A stretch of 64,000 nucleotides of DNA from Arcicella aurantiaca (GCF_003148625.1 NZ_QGGO01000011.1:9873-73872), one strand, 5' to 3'. Counted from the first letter of the stretch, positions 8,885 through 16,380 are shown. Made by a program: numbers and translations. The notes: generated by a model not told the origin, from the sequence alone.

Positions 8885-9137
8885 AATAAAGTAGCATAGT
8901 ATAGCATTGTTGAGAAATACTTAAACTTTTCAATGCTTTGAAAATATCAACAATACCTTTTTTAAGGTTATTTGGTTAGTTTTTGTTTATAAAAATGGTT
9001 AATGGTGTACAGTGTCTGCGGGAGACCGATGGTGTCTCCGCAGGCAATTGTCTTAAAACAAAAACTTTTAAAAATTCTGAATCATACTTCTGAATAATTT
9101 AACTACTAAACCGTTTGTACTTCAAACGGTTTTTTTG
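8885..9137 (+). ncRNA. Candidate stand-alone structured RNA (6S-like is one possibility)
   Basis: About 250 nt bounded by a promoter and a perfect terminator with no credible ORF. Visible helices are ATTGTTGA with TCAACAAT (8907/8947), enclosing TTTTCA with TGAAAA; ACCTT with AAGGT (8955/8964); and an 11-bp helix AGTTTTTGTTT with AAACAAAAACT (8978/9056). That last helix encloses CTGCGGGAGAC with GTCTCCGCAG (9016/9034, one bulged G). An alternative helix AGCATTG with CAATGCT (8903/8931) would compete with the first one. The rest of the 450-base gap (8751-8849, 9138-9187) shows nothing else. I cannot assign a family. tmRNA, RNase P and SRP signature words were not seen. The 6S idea rests only on size and isolation. 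Confidence 0.5.
9108..9137 (+). terminator. Rho-independent terminator of the candidate RNA
   Basis: AAACCGTTTG (9108-9117), loop TACTT, CAAACGGTTT (9123-9132), then further T residues. This is a 10-bp perfect stem with a T-tract on the plus strand. No plus-strand CDS lies upstream before 7745, and the minus-strand genes have their own terminator at 9182. Confidence 0.8.
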
Positions 9138-9181
9138 TTTTCAAGAAAAAGCGAAGCCTTGTCGAAAAGCTGATAGCTCTG

Positions 9182-9214
9182 TAAAAAATAAAACCAACTC
9201 TTATGAGTTGGCTT
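9182..9214 (-). terminator. Terminator overlapping the stop codon of the TrpF-like gene
   Basis: On the minus strand, AAGCCAACTC, loop ATAA, GAGTTGGTTT is followed by TTATTTTTT. The stem includes the last codons and the stop codon (9201-9203) of the isomerase gene, so terminator and coding end share sequence. It closes the four-gene minus-strand operon. Confidence 0.75.
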
Positions 9215-9860
9215 TATTAACTTCTTCAAAAAAACGTTTTAGCTTTTCTTTATCTAACTTTCCATTTGTCCGTACACCGCTACAAATGTCTAATCCATAA
9301 GGCTTTACGCATTGAATAGCTTCTTGGATGTTTTCGGGTTTTAGACCGCCTGCTAAAAAAACAGGTTTGTTAATACTTTTTACAATTTCTCTGCTTAGTT
9401 CCCAATTATGTACTCTTCCTGTTCCGCCTAATTCTTTGATGGCAAGTTTGGGGTTTCCAGAATCCAGCAAAATCATATCGGCTACTTCTGCGTATTGTTT
9501 GGCTTCTTCTACCGAATTTTTATCAATAACATGAATTACTTGTATCAGCTTGATATTGGGTAGCTTTTCTCTTAAAATTTGATAATCTTCAATTTTCACA
9601 GCATCTACTAATTGAATACAATTTGTTCCTGTAAGTCGTTGATGCTCAATGATGTCAAACGGATTTGTTTTAGGCGTTAATAAAAAAGTATTTGTTTGAG
9701 AAGGAATAGATTGTACAATTTTCTGAATTAAATCATCATCAATTGTTCCCGGTCCAGAAGGCATTTTAGCAACCAATCCTAAAACATCTGCTCCAAATTC
9801 TAAAGCAATTTTAGCTTCTTTTTCGCTCGAAATACAACAAATCTTTACTTTTGTTTTCAT
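9201..9860 (-). CDS. Phosphoribosylanthranilate isomerase-like (TrpF family) protein
   Basis: 219 residues from the ATG at 9860. A TTG 27 bases upstream is in frame, but the TrpF N-terminus starts at MKTKVKICCIS. The TIM-barrel family pattern is retained: catalytic cysteine in KIC (C8), an aspartate in MILLDSG, GGTGRVHNW, the phosphate-binding LAGGLKPENI, and DICSGVRTNGKLD. TrpF isomerises PRA to CdRP in tryptophan synthesis. Here the residue after the catalytic cysteine is Cys rather than the usual Gly, and the gene sits with an MFS transporter and a nucleotidase rather than trp genes. A changed substrate is therefore possible. It is the last gene of its operon, 39 bases after the MFS gene. 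Confidence 0.75.
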   Translation of the reverse strand: MKTKVKICCISSEKEAKIALEFGADVLGLVAKMPSGPGTIDDDLIQKIVQSIPSQTNTFLLTPKTNPFDIIEHQRLTGTNCIQLVDAVKIEDYQILREKLPNIKLIQVIHVIDKNSVEEAKQYAEVADMILLDSGNPKLAIKELGGTGRVHNWELSREIVKSINKPVFLAGGLKPENIQEAIQCVKPYGLDICSGVRTNGKLDKEKLKRFFEEVNKANS

Positions 9861-9899
9861 GTGAATATGACTTAGAATTGGAAACAAAACTTGGTTAAT

Positions 9900-11048
9900 T
9901 TATCTGATTTTACTTGTTAAAAATGCCCCCAATAACCCTAAAAGCATAATTGATGATAAGGCAATTCTGAGAGAAGAAAATTCTGAAAGATAGCCAATCA
10001 ATACAGGTCCGATTAAGAAACCAGCCATTCCGACCGTCGTGATTGCCGCTAATGCAACTCCTGCTGACATTGTTTTTGAATGCCCCGCTTCTGAATAAAT
10101 GAGTGGAACAATCGTAGAAAGTCCTAAACCTGTAATGCCAAAACCGATAACTACCGCAACAGGGTGTTGAAAAATCAAGGCGATACTCATACCTAAAAAT
10201 ACAATTAAACAATTGATTAACAGAGTTTTACGTAAACCAATTGTGTGTACAATTTTATCACCAAAAACTCTACCAACTACCATTAAAATAGAAAAAGCGG
10301 TAAACCCTGCGGTTGCATAACCATGTGGATTATTTAGAACTTGTTTGTAATAAAGTACGCTCCAGTCAGCCATTGCCCCTTCCGATAACATTCCGCAAAA
10401 TGCAATGATACCCAAAAGCATTAAACCTTTATCGGGCAAAGCAAAAAGTGGTTGAGATTCAGACGATTTTTGGTCTTGTGCCACTAAAAAACGATAAACT
10501 ACGATTCCCATTAAAATATCAATAATTGAAATGGTCGTTAAATGTGCGAAAGGTGAAATTCCTTGCTTGGCAATTAATCCACCCAAAGCCGCTCCAATCA
10601 TGAAACCTGTACTAAAAACAGCATGAAAAGAAGACATTATTGAGCGTTTCAGAATTTTCTCAACATTAACCGCTTGTACATTCATTGAAATATTAAGCAT
10701 ATCGCTTCCAAATCCGAAGATAAATAAGCCAATGGCTAAAACATAAGGGACTTGTGCAAGTCCGAGAATGGGAAGAGCAATCACATAGAAAACCAATGAG
10801 AAAACAGTGATATTTCTGCTACCAAATTTTTCAATGATGATGCCAGAAACAGGTAAAGCCGTTAAGCTTCCGATAGGCATGGCAAATAATACCGAACCTA
10901 AAGCAGCATCACTGAGTTGTAAAAATTCTTTTACATCTGGAATACGTGATGCCCAAGAAGCAAAACTGATTCCACATAAAAAAAAGAGGGTATTGGCAGC
11001 AATTCGGGCATTTCGCCCATAATTTGGATTAGTGGTTAGATTTTCCAA
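9900..11048 (-). CDS. MFS transporter (YbjJ-like)
   Basis: 382 residues with about 12 hydrophobic segments spread along the whole length, the usual MFS size. The N-terminal half has FASWASRIPDVKEFLQLSD and PVSGIIIEKFGSRNITVFS. The latter is the loop 2-3 position of MFS motif A, here degenerate. The start of the protein resembles the uncharacterised YbjJ-type MFS group. The substrate is unknown. It lies between the deoxyribonucleotidase (gap 11 bases) and the TrpF-like gene on the same strand, so it is co-transcribed. Nucleoside, sugar or sugar-phosphate import or export would fit the neighbours, but this is inference. Confidence 0.85.
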   Translation of the reverse strand: MENLTTNPNYGRNARIAANTLFFLCGISFASWASRIPDVKEFLQLSDAALGSVLFAMPIGSLTALPVSGIIIEKFGSRNITVFSLVFYVIALPILGLAQVPYVLAIGLFIFGFGSDMLNISMNVQAVNVEKILKRSIMSSFHAVFSTGFMIGAALGGLIAKQGISPFAHLTTISIIDILMGIVVYRFLVAQDQKSSESQPLFALPDKGLMLLGIIAFCGMLSEGAMADWSVLYYKQVLNNPHGYATAGFTAFSILMVVGRVFGDKIVHTIGLRKTLLINCLIVFLGMSIALIFQHPVAVVIGFGITGLGLSTIVPLIYSEAGHSKTMSAGVALAAITTVGMAGFLIGPVLIGYLSEFSSLRIALSSIMLLGLLGAFLTSKIR

Positions 11049-11059
11049 CGGATAATGGA

Positions 11060-11584
11060 TTATAGTAAAATCGTTTCAATGTGTTTCCAAGAATTAACTC
11101 TTTGAAAATCAACGATGTGTTGATTGTGAGGAGCATCAAAAAGAAGTCCTTTTCCTGTAAAGTTAATTAAATTTTTCTCGTGGTCGTCAATGATGTAATC
11201 AGCTTTAATCATCCATTTGTGTCCACAAAATACAGTATGACTCCAACCAATGTATGGAAAATAATCCTCCAACCACTCCAATTTCTCAGCCATAGAATTG
11301 GGAAATTCAGTAGCTGCCGAGACAATAAAAATCTCATATTTTTTATATAATTCACCAATAACTTCTTGTGCATCAGGCATTAAAGGAATGTCTCTAAAAA
11401 AACCTTTATCCCAAAGTCTGTGTCGTTGAGTAAGATATTTCTCTTGATATTCTTCTTTAATTTTAGGGTCAGAAGTTAGCATTTCTTTGGTATAATCTGT
11501 ACCAAAAGTGTCGTTTACCATAGTGATGATTTTAAGGCTTGTATCTGCCATTACATCATCCATGTCAATTAATAATCTTTGCAT
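11060..11584 (-). CDS. 5'(3')-deoxyribonucleotidase (HAD superfamily, NT5C-like)
   Basis: 174 residues. The N-terminal HAD motif I is LLIDMDDVMADT, with nucleophile D7 and acid/base D9. Motif II lies at IFIVSAATE. The late DYIIDDHEKNL contains the acidic metal-binding pair of motif IV. This pattern and length match the bacterial 5'(3')-deoxyribonucleotidase group, which dephosphorylates dNMPs. It is second in a four-gene minus-strand operon, nine bases after the VOC gene and eleven before the MFS gene. The operon diverges from a DeoR-type regulator. A role in nucleotide salvage or damage control is plausible. Confidence 0.85.
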   Translation of the reverse strand: MQRLLIDMDDVMADTSLKIITMVNDTFGTDYTKEMLTSDPKIKEEYQEKYLTQRHRLWDKGFFRDIPLMPDAQEVIGELYKKYEIFIVSAATEFPNSMAEKLEWLEDYFPYIGWSHTVFCGHKWMIKADYIIDDHEKNLINFTGKGLLFDAPHNQHIVDFQRVNSWKHIETILL

Positions 11585-11593
11585 AATTTTATT

Positions 11594-11983
11594 TTAATTT
11601 GTTATTTCTATTCTATTTTTATCAGGGTCAAGAATCACACTTTCATAGTATCCATCGCCCGTAGTGCGTGGTTCTCCAACAATTTCAAAGCCGTCTTTTC
11701 TGAAAATTTCGGTCATTTCATCTACTTTTTCTTTACTTCCAACTGACATTGCAAAATGAATTAATCCTGTATATTCATCATAAGGATTATTTATATTGAG
11801 TGGAATAGAAGCCTTTTCCATAATTTCCAATCGACAACCATCACCAAATGATAAGAAATAAGAAGAAAACCCTTTTTTAGGATTTATGTATTTTTCATTC
11901 GGGACTGCATTAAAATATTTTACATAAAAATCTTTCAATGTTTCTAACTGCTTTGTCCAGATGGCAATATGTTCGATGTGCAT
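11594..11983 (-). CDS. VOC family (glyoxalase/bleomycin resistance-like) protein
   Basis: 129 residues forming two beta-alpha-beta-beta-beta repeats. The likely metal ligands are all present: H5 in IEHIAIWT, E in CRLEIME, H in GLIHFAMS and E in NRIEITN at the C-terminus. This is the glyoxalase I-type metal site. The reaction cannot be named; family members include lactoylglutathione lyases, dioxygenases and resistance proteins. It is the first gene of the minus-strand operon, with its own TAAATTTG promoter 39 bases upstream, and is divergent from the DeoR-type regulator. Confidence 0.85.
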   Translation of the reverse strand: MHIEHIAIWTKQLETLKDFYVKYFNAVPNEKYINPKKGFSSYFLSFGDGCRLEIMEKASIPLNINNPYDEYTGLIHFAMSVGSKEKVDEMTEIFRKDGFEIVGEPRTTGDGYYESVILDPDKNRIEITN

Positions 11984-12021
11984 TTTGTTTCGGTTTTATT
12001 CATTTTTTGTAAATGAATGAA

Positions 12022-12070
12022 CAAATTTACCGAAGAAAAACGCATAATTGCAAATTTTATATTAAATTTG
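12022..12070. promoter_or_regulatory. Divergent promoters between VOC operon and DeoR-type gene
   Basis: TAAATTTG (TAnnTTTG) occurs on the minus strand at 12029-12022, facing the VOC gene, with TTTG 21 bases upstream (12054-12051). The same word occurs on the plus strand at 12063-12070, facing the DeoR-type gene. GTAAAT and ATTTAC flank GAATGAACAA at about 12010-12030, a possible operator. The two promoters overlap closely enough for one regulator to affect both. Confidence 0.55.
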
Positions 12071-12099
12071 TGTGAAATAAAACGACAAAAACCGTAATT

Positions 12100-12849
12100 A
12101 TGCTCAGAGAAGAACGCTTGCAGATTATCTTAAAAATGTTGGAAACAGACCAACGGGTATCTTCTGTTCAATTATCAGAAATTTTAAATGTTTCGGATGA
12201 TACCATTCGTCGTGATTTGAATGAACTTGCTGAAAATGGACTTTTGAAAAAAGTACATGGTGGGGCAATTCCGAAATCTCCGAGTCCTTACAAATTATCA
12301 GAAAGGATAAATATTGCTCATGAAGAAAAAATTGTTTTGGCGAGCAAAGCTCAACAATTCTTTAAAGATGGGCAGGTGATTTTGATGGATAATGGTTCAA
12401 CTAATATGGAAGTTGCTCGGTTAATGTCGCCCGACTTAAAAGCTACGGTTTTTACTACCAGTATTCCAATTGCTCAAATTTTGTGTGAACATCAAAACAT
12501 TGATTTATTTCTGTTGGGTGGAAAAGTTTTTAAAGATGCTCAGAATACTTACGGTTCAGAAGTTACAGACCTGTTAAGTAAAATTAGAGCGGATATTTTT
12601 CTTGTGGGTGTTTGTGGTATGCACCACCAAATTGGGGTAACTATGCCCGACTGGGGGGAAAGCGTAGTAAAACGCAAAATGGTTGAAGTTTCAGAAAAAG
12701 TAGTGGCACTTATAACGGCAGATAAGTTAAATACTGCCGAAAGTTATGTGGTTTGTGGTTATCAAGAGATTGATGTGATGTTGATTGATGATACCATTAC
12801 GGAGGCACAGCTTAATGATTATAAATCTAAAGGAGTTATAATCTTGTAA
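12100..12849 (+). CDS. DeoR/GlpR family transcriptional regulator
   Basis: 249 residues. An N-terminal DeoR helix-turn-helix (1-58) contains RLQIILKMLETDQRVSSVQL, DTIRRDLNELAENGLLKKVHGGA. The DeoRC sensor domain follows (about 70-230), with ILMDNGSTNMEVARLM and IFLVGVCGMH, and is related to ribose-5-phosphate isomerase-like folds that bind phosphorylated sugars. Both domains are complete. It is divergently transcribed from the VOC, nucleotidase, MFS and TrpF-like operon, the most likely target. A sugar-phosphate effector is expected from the family. Confidence 0.9.
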   Translation: MLREERLQIILKMLETDQRVSSVQLSEILNVSDDTIRRDLNELAENGLLKKVHGGAIPKSPSPYKLSERINIAHEEKIVLASKAQQFFKDGQVILMDNGSTNMEVARLMSPDLKATVFTTSIPIAQILCEHQNIDLFLLGGKVFKDAQNTYGSEVTDLLSKIRADIFLVGVCGMHHQIGVTMPDWGESVVKRKMVEVSEKVVALITADKLNTAESYVVCGYQEIDVMLIDDTITEAQLNDYKSKGVIIL

Positions 12850-13150
12850 GGGAAAAATAAAAAGCAGTATCTCGCAAATTGGAAATACTGCCTTAGTCAA
12901 TAATAAATTTAGTGTGTTAGCCGATGTTATAATTTCAAACATCTGATGCAAAAGTATAAAATTATTGCGTTGAAATGAGGTACTCTTAGCAACACACTTT
13001 TATTAATATATTTCTTTTTTAAAGGTTAAGTTGTTGAAATTTAGATTGTTATGTAGCGTATTCATTGAATGAATGAAGAGCATTAATACTTGATTTATTG
13101 ATAAATATCAATGTTTATTTTTGAAGTAATTATCAAATCTGAGCAATATG
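12850..13150. other. Non-coding spacer with a weak hairpin
   Basis: Between the DeoR-type and Crp-type genes (convergent ends). GCAGTAT at 12864 pairs with ATACTGC at 12885 around a short loop, but no T-tract follows, so it is at best a weak terminator. TTCATTGAATGAA near 13067 is a small palindrome. No ORF, RNA gene or heptamer array was seen in the rest. Confidence 0.5.
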
Positions 13151-13747
13151 TTACTTTTTGGCTCGTAAACGACTTAAAGTTTCGAGTGTAATTCCTAAAA
13201 ATGACGCAATATGTTTTACAGGAACTCTATTGGCTAAATGTCCGTAGTGTTTAAGAAATAACTGATATTTTTGTTCAGCTTTTTTCAATCTGACAATATA
13301 AGCACGATGTTCAGCGTGCATATAATAAATTTCTATAAGCTTCCGAACGGTAATATTAAAAGAAGGATGTTTTAAATATAGCCGTTCTAAATCGGGTTGG
13401 CTAAGTGCTACAAGTTCACAATCTTCTAATGTTTGGATATTTTCATGGGTTGGAATTTGTAGAATAAAGCTACAAATGGCAGATACCAATTCTCCATCAG
13501 CAGTAATCCAAGTAGTTATCTCTCTGTTTTCATCATTGACAAACCCTCTTAAAACTCCTTTTTTTACAAAATACATAGTCGTACATATTTCCCCAGCTTT
13601 ATGAAGAATTTTACCTTTTTTTACGCTTTTCGGATATGTATTTTCTATAAGATATTGAGATATACCTCTTGTAAGAGGATGTAAATTATTAGCAAATTCT
13701 AAAAAAGAAGCTGCCTCTTCAGGGGTTGTGTGGTTAGTTTTCTTCAC
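13151..13747 (-). CDS. Crp/Fnr family transcriptional regulator
   Basis: 198 residues from the GTG at 13747. An in-frame TTG at 13807 would add 20 residues unlike the family. The cyclic-nucleotide-binding-like domain spans about 25-130 (KKGKILHKAGEICTTMYFVKKG, then VNDENREITTWIT). The C-terminal helix-turn-helix is short and of the Bacteroidota type (VPVKHIASFLGITLETLSRLRAKK). The canonical cAMP-phosphate Arg-Ser pair is not evident, so the ligand is unknown, as in most members of this group. It lies immediately downstream of the ECF sigma cassettes on the same strand, but separated by a 240-base spacer with its own repeat. Confidence 0.8.
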   Translation of the reverse strand: MKKTNHTTPEEAASFLEFANNLHPLTRGISQYLIENTYPKSVKKGKILHKAGEICTTMYFVKKGVLRGFVNDENREITTWITADGELVSAICSFILQIPTHENIQTLEDCELVALSQPDLERLYLKHPSFNITVRKLIEIYYMHAEHRAYIVRLKKAEQKYQLFLKHYGHLANRVPVKHIASFLGITLETLSRLRAKK

Positions 13748-13870
13748 GTGTTTTATAATATAAAAACTGAATACTTTGCAAATTACATTATTTGAATAGT
13801 GTTTCAATGATTTTTGAAAAATCTATAATTGTATAACCTCATCGTAATTAATTGGTGGTTAGGATTCAGT

Positions 13871-13930
13871 ATTATCATAAGCCATTGATAATTTGTGTAT
13901 GGTAATGCTAACACCTAAATCTCAACACTT
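13871..13930 (-). repeat. Dispersed intergenic repeat, copy B
   Basis: The reverse complement reads GTTGAGATTTAGGTGTT then, after about 15 bases, ATTATCAATGGCTTATGATAAT. Both blocks match copy A at 2878-2942 with one or two differences each, while the connecting bases differ. The plus strand parses roughly in heptamers from 13912 (ACACCTA, AATCTCA, ACACTTA, CTTAATG). Confidence 0.6.
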
Positions 13931-13988
13931 ACTTAATGCCCCTCAGCCAAATCTAAATACATCCTTAAAGGCGATATAATTAATTTTC

Positions 13989-14450
13989 TTATGGATTTGG
14001 CTTTTCCCTTGGACCTTGTTTTTTGAATCTTTCTAAAACATCATTATCAAAAACTTGCTTTTGGTCTTCATTACACAATGCCCTGATTTCGCTAAAATGT
14101 TTAAGTGTTTTTTCTTCATTTTCCTTGATTTTACCAGTCAATAATTTCATTTTTTCATCAATTACTTTTGGGTCTGGTTTATCCTGTTTGATATATTCAA
14201 GTAATTCTGATTTCATAATTTTGATACTATCTCGAATGGGAATTACCTCTGCAAAATGTTTATCCTTAATTATTTCAAATTGCTCGCTTTGCTTATTGTC
14301 AAAATTGAGCGTTCTTTCAATTCTCTCTGGACTCATTTGCCCTTGCGTTCCCTTCGGAGAAAACCATAACCATGTTAAAACTGATAGATTTATGGCTATC
14401 AGCATGATTATGGCAATCCAAAGTGTTTTTATTTTTTTTACATCTTCCAT
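13989..14450 (-). CDS. Spy/CpxP-like periplasmic membrane-anchored protein of ECF cassette 1
   Basis: 153 residues. One N-terminal membrane segment (about 9-31, LWIAIIMLIAINLSVLTWLWF) is followed by a helical, highly charged periplasmic part rich in K and E (ERTLNFDNKQSEQFEIIKDKH, then DSIKIMKSELLEYIKQ). The layout resembles Spy/CpxP/CnrX-type heavy-metal or envelope-stress sensors, with an LTxxQ-like repeat in degenerate form (FDNKQSEQF, CNEDQKQVF). It is the last gene of a cassette that begins with an ECF sigma factor and a small membrane protein. It probably modulates or is controlled by that sigma factor, by analogy with such operons. Confidence 0.7.
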   Translation of the reverse strand: MEDVKKIKTLWIAIIMLIAINLSVLTWLWFSPKGTQGQMSPERIERTLNFDNKQSEQFEIIKDKHFAEVIPIRDSIKIMKSELLEYIKQDKPDPKVIDEKMKLLTGKIKENEEKTLKHFSEIRALCNEDQKQVFDNDVLERFKKQGPREKPNP

Positions 14451-14470
14451 TTTCTTAGACGAATTGTATT

Positions 14471-14758
14471 TTAAAATCCACCACTATCATATAAACTGTA
14501 CTGTTGTTGTGGATTTGTTTCAGTTCTTTGTAGATTTTTAAAAGTTAAAATGTTTATTATCAGTACAATAACTACTGCGGATAAAGCATAAATGGGTTTG
14601 AAATACCAGCCCCAAACAGTTTTTGGTGTAAGTAATTCACGTTCCATTCGGGCGTGCAAACGACTGTAAAAATATGGTTTTGGTTCAGCCGACTCAATTC
14701 CATTTAATGAATTAAGGGTCTGTTCTAACTTGTTTTCAATGCTGGGAACGTTTTCCAT
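14471..14758 (-). CDS. Small single-TM protein, putative anti-sigma-like partner of ECF cassette 1
   Basis: 95 residues, with a soluble N-terminus of about 50 residues and one membrane segment at about 53-72 (YALSAVVIVLIINILTF). It starts one base after the sigma-factor stop codon and ends 20 bases before the Spy-like gene, so it is firmly in that operon. Position, size and topology (cytoplasmic N-terminus, single span) fit a small membrane anti-sigma factor. However, no ZAS zinc motif (HxxxCxxC) is visible, so the function is inferred. No named domain was recognised. Confidence 0.65.
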   Translation of the reverse strand: MENVPSIENKLEQTLNSLNGIESAEPKPYFYSRLHARMERELLTPKTVWGWYFKPIYALSAVVIVLIINILTFKNLQRTETNPQQQYSLYDSGGF

Positions 14759-14759
14759 A

Positions 14760-15335
14760 TTAGATTTTTTGATTTTTATAAAAATCGCTCAATGATTTAC
14801 GCAAATTTGTTTTTGCTCTAAATAAAAGTGATTCTACCGATGAAAGCGACAATTGCATGACTTCTGTAATTTCTTGATAACTTAGCCCTTCAACGTTATA
14901 AAGTGTAAAAGCAACTTTCTGATTATCAGGCAATAAATTAATTGCTTTGAAAAGCATTTTACTTTTTTCCTTATGTTCAAGTACAACTCCAGGGTGTTCA
15001 AAATCCATTGGTTGGTGTAAAATTTCGTTATTGTCGCCGAATAATTTTGTAAAAAAAGCGAAACGTTTGACCGTTTTTTTCTTTCTGATTTCTTCTAAGG
15101 CTTTTGTGGTAGCAATTCTATATAACCATGTCGATAATTTTGACTCTCCTCTAAATTTCTTTACAGATTGATACACTTCCATAAAAACTTCTTGCGAAAT
15201 GTCTTCTGCTTCTTCAAAATTCTGAATAATCGCCAAGACAGTATTGAAAACTCTTTTTTGATGAGTTTCAACCAAAGTCTTAAAGGCAGATTGATTGCCA
15301 GATTGTAATTGATTTAGCAGTTCTTGTTCGTTCAT
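14760..15335 (-). CDS. ECF RNA polymerase sigma factor (cassette 1)
   Basis: 191 residues. Sigma region 2 spans about 20-90, with FEEAEDISQEVFMEVYQSV and the promoter-melting part FRGESKLSTWLYRIATTKALE. Region 4 spans about 125-180 with LPDNQKVAFTLYNVEGLSYQEITEVM and SVESLLFRAKTNLR. The linker of about 40 residues carries a basic patch (KKKTVKRF). It is the first gene of its cassette, one base before the small membrane protein. It is similar in layout to the sigma gene at 16477-17037, so the two cassettes look like an ancient duplication. Confidence 0.9.
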   Translation of the reverse strand: MNEQELLNQLQSGNQSAFKTLVETHQKRVFNTVLAIIQNFEEAEDISQEVFMEVYQSVKKFRGESKLSTWLYRIATTKALEEIRKKKTVKRFAFFTKLFGDNNEILHQPMDFEHPGVVLEHKEKSKMLFKAINLLPDNQKVAFTLYNVEGLSYQEITEVMQLSLSSVESLLFRAKTNLRKSLSDFYKNQKI

Positions 15336-15411
15336 TCAGTGAAGATTCCTGAGTTTTGAATATTTAGATGATAAAAAGAAATAAAACTTGCGAGACAAGG
15401 GAATATTTTTT

Positions 15412-15449
15412 AAATAAAAAACCTTCCTAATTTACTTAGAAAGGTTTTG
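15412..15449 (-). terminator. Terminator between the two ECF cassettes
   Basis: On the minus strand, AAAACCTTTCTAA, loop GTAAA, TTAGGAAGGTTTT is followed by TTTATTT. The 13-bp stem has one mismatch. It closes the transcript of the cassette 2 Spy-like gene (ending at 15468) and separates it from cassette 1. Confidence 0.8.
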
Positions 15450-15467
15450 TAGAAAATGGATTAGCGT

Positions 15468-15923
15468 TTACTCTTTTTCAAATTTATCAGAAGCTTTATT
15501 TAGCTTTTTTACAAGCATTTGATTAAAAAGTTGTTCTGTTTTATACAATTCTGAAATTTGTCTGATATTAATGACTTTCAAAAATTTGTTCAAATACTCT
15601 TTTTCCAAATCAACTTCTTTCTGTTTTAGGCTTAAAACATCTTTTAAATCTGCTAAAATTTTATCATCAGAAGTTGTAATATTTCTACTTTCTGCGGTCA
15701 TTTGACGGATATTTCTTCTAATTTCAGAGCGTTTTCTGTCAAATTCATCATAAATCGCCCAAAAACCTTTGGCTTGCTCTTCCGTCAAACTCAAACGATT
15801 GGTTATTAAGCCAACTTTTGCTGCCTTAATTTTTTCTTTACCTCTTGGTTGTTCATCCTGAGCTTTAACATTTAATATTGAAGCAAATGTTATCACAATA
15901 ACTAAAATACCTAACTTTCTCAT
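15468..15923 (-). CDS. Spy/CpxP-like secreted protein of ECF cassette 2
   Basis: 151 residues. A signal peptide (about 1-21, MRKLGILVIVITFASILNVKA, cleaved before QDEQ) leads into an all-helical, charged mature part. LSLTEEQAKGFWAIYDEFDRK is a clear LTxEQ motif of the Spy/CpxP fold, and a second degenerate motif lies near VINIRQISELYKTEQLFNQ. In Bacteroidota such proteins are often annotated as sensors of ECF-type sigma factors. It is the third gene of cassette 2, 19 bases after the middle gene. The equivalent protein in cassette 1 is instead membrane anchored. Confidence 0.75.
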   Translation of the reverse strand: MRKLGILVIVITFASILNVKAQDEQPRGKEKIKAAKVGLITNRLSLTEEQAKGFWAIYDEFDRKRSEIRRNIRQMTAESRNITTSDDKILADLKDVLSLKQKEVDLEKEYLNKFLKVINIRQISELYKTEQLFNQMLVKKLNKASDKFEKE

Positions 15924-15942
15924 TTTTTTATTGGTAAGGTGG

Positions 15943-16380
15943 TTAAATTTCCTCTTGAATATTTTCTATGTCAATACTTTGTAAAATATCTTTATCACTC
16001 ACTTTTAAGTTTTCTAATAAGTCCGAATCCTTGAATTTTACACTTTTATTATTCTCAAATTGTTCAGCTACGTCAGTTTGATTTAGATTTTCTTGGATTA
16101 AATAATTCACAATTTCAGTATTTTTAACACCTGATAATGCTTCATTTCCTAAAGAATCTTGCTTTGGCATTAAGGTAAAATATCCTAAAATAGCAATGGT
16201 AGAACACGCTGCAATACTTGCCCAAGTTCTTTGTTTTGACCACGAAACCAAAGGTACAGTTTTAGTTTTGCCAGAAGTTTGAGCTTGTACACGCATTGGA
16301 AGTTCTTCAAAGTAGTTATCAGGTACTTTGAAAATATTTTGTCGTGGTAAATTTTCTAAATCAAATTTCTTGTTTTCCAT
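15943..16380 (-). CDS. Single-TM protein, putative anti-sigma-like partner of ECF cassette 2
   Basis: 145 residues from the ATG at 16380. An upstream in-frame TTG at 16398 adds only six residues. The cytoplasmic-side N-terminus has ENLPRQNIFKVPDNYFEELP, a motif common at the start of such Bacteroidota proteins. One membrane segment follows near 59-75 (WASIAACSTIAILGYFTLM), then an acidic tail ending VSDKDILQSIDIENIQEEI. No zinc-binding anti-sigma motif is present. It lies between an ECF sigma gene and a Spy-like gene, and its role as a sigma regulator is inferred from this position. Confidence 0.65.
   Translation of the reverse strand: MENKKFDLENLPRQNIFKVPDNYFEELPMRVQAQTSGKTKTVPLVSWSKQRTWASIAACSTIAILGYFTLMPKQDSLGNEALSGVKNTEIVNYLIQENLNQTDVAEQFENNKSVKFKDSDLLENLKVSDKDILQSIDIENIQEEI

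Noticed and set aside
9115-9300. 61-residue ORF overlapping the terminator at 9108-9137
   Set aside because: It starts inside the terminator stem and continues antisense to the TrpF-like gene.
14023-14541. 172-residue plus-strand ORF opposite the Spy-like gene
   Set aside because: It is antisense to two well-supported minus-strand genes of an operon, has no family pattern and only reflects low-complexity complement.
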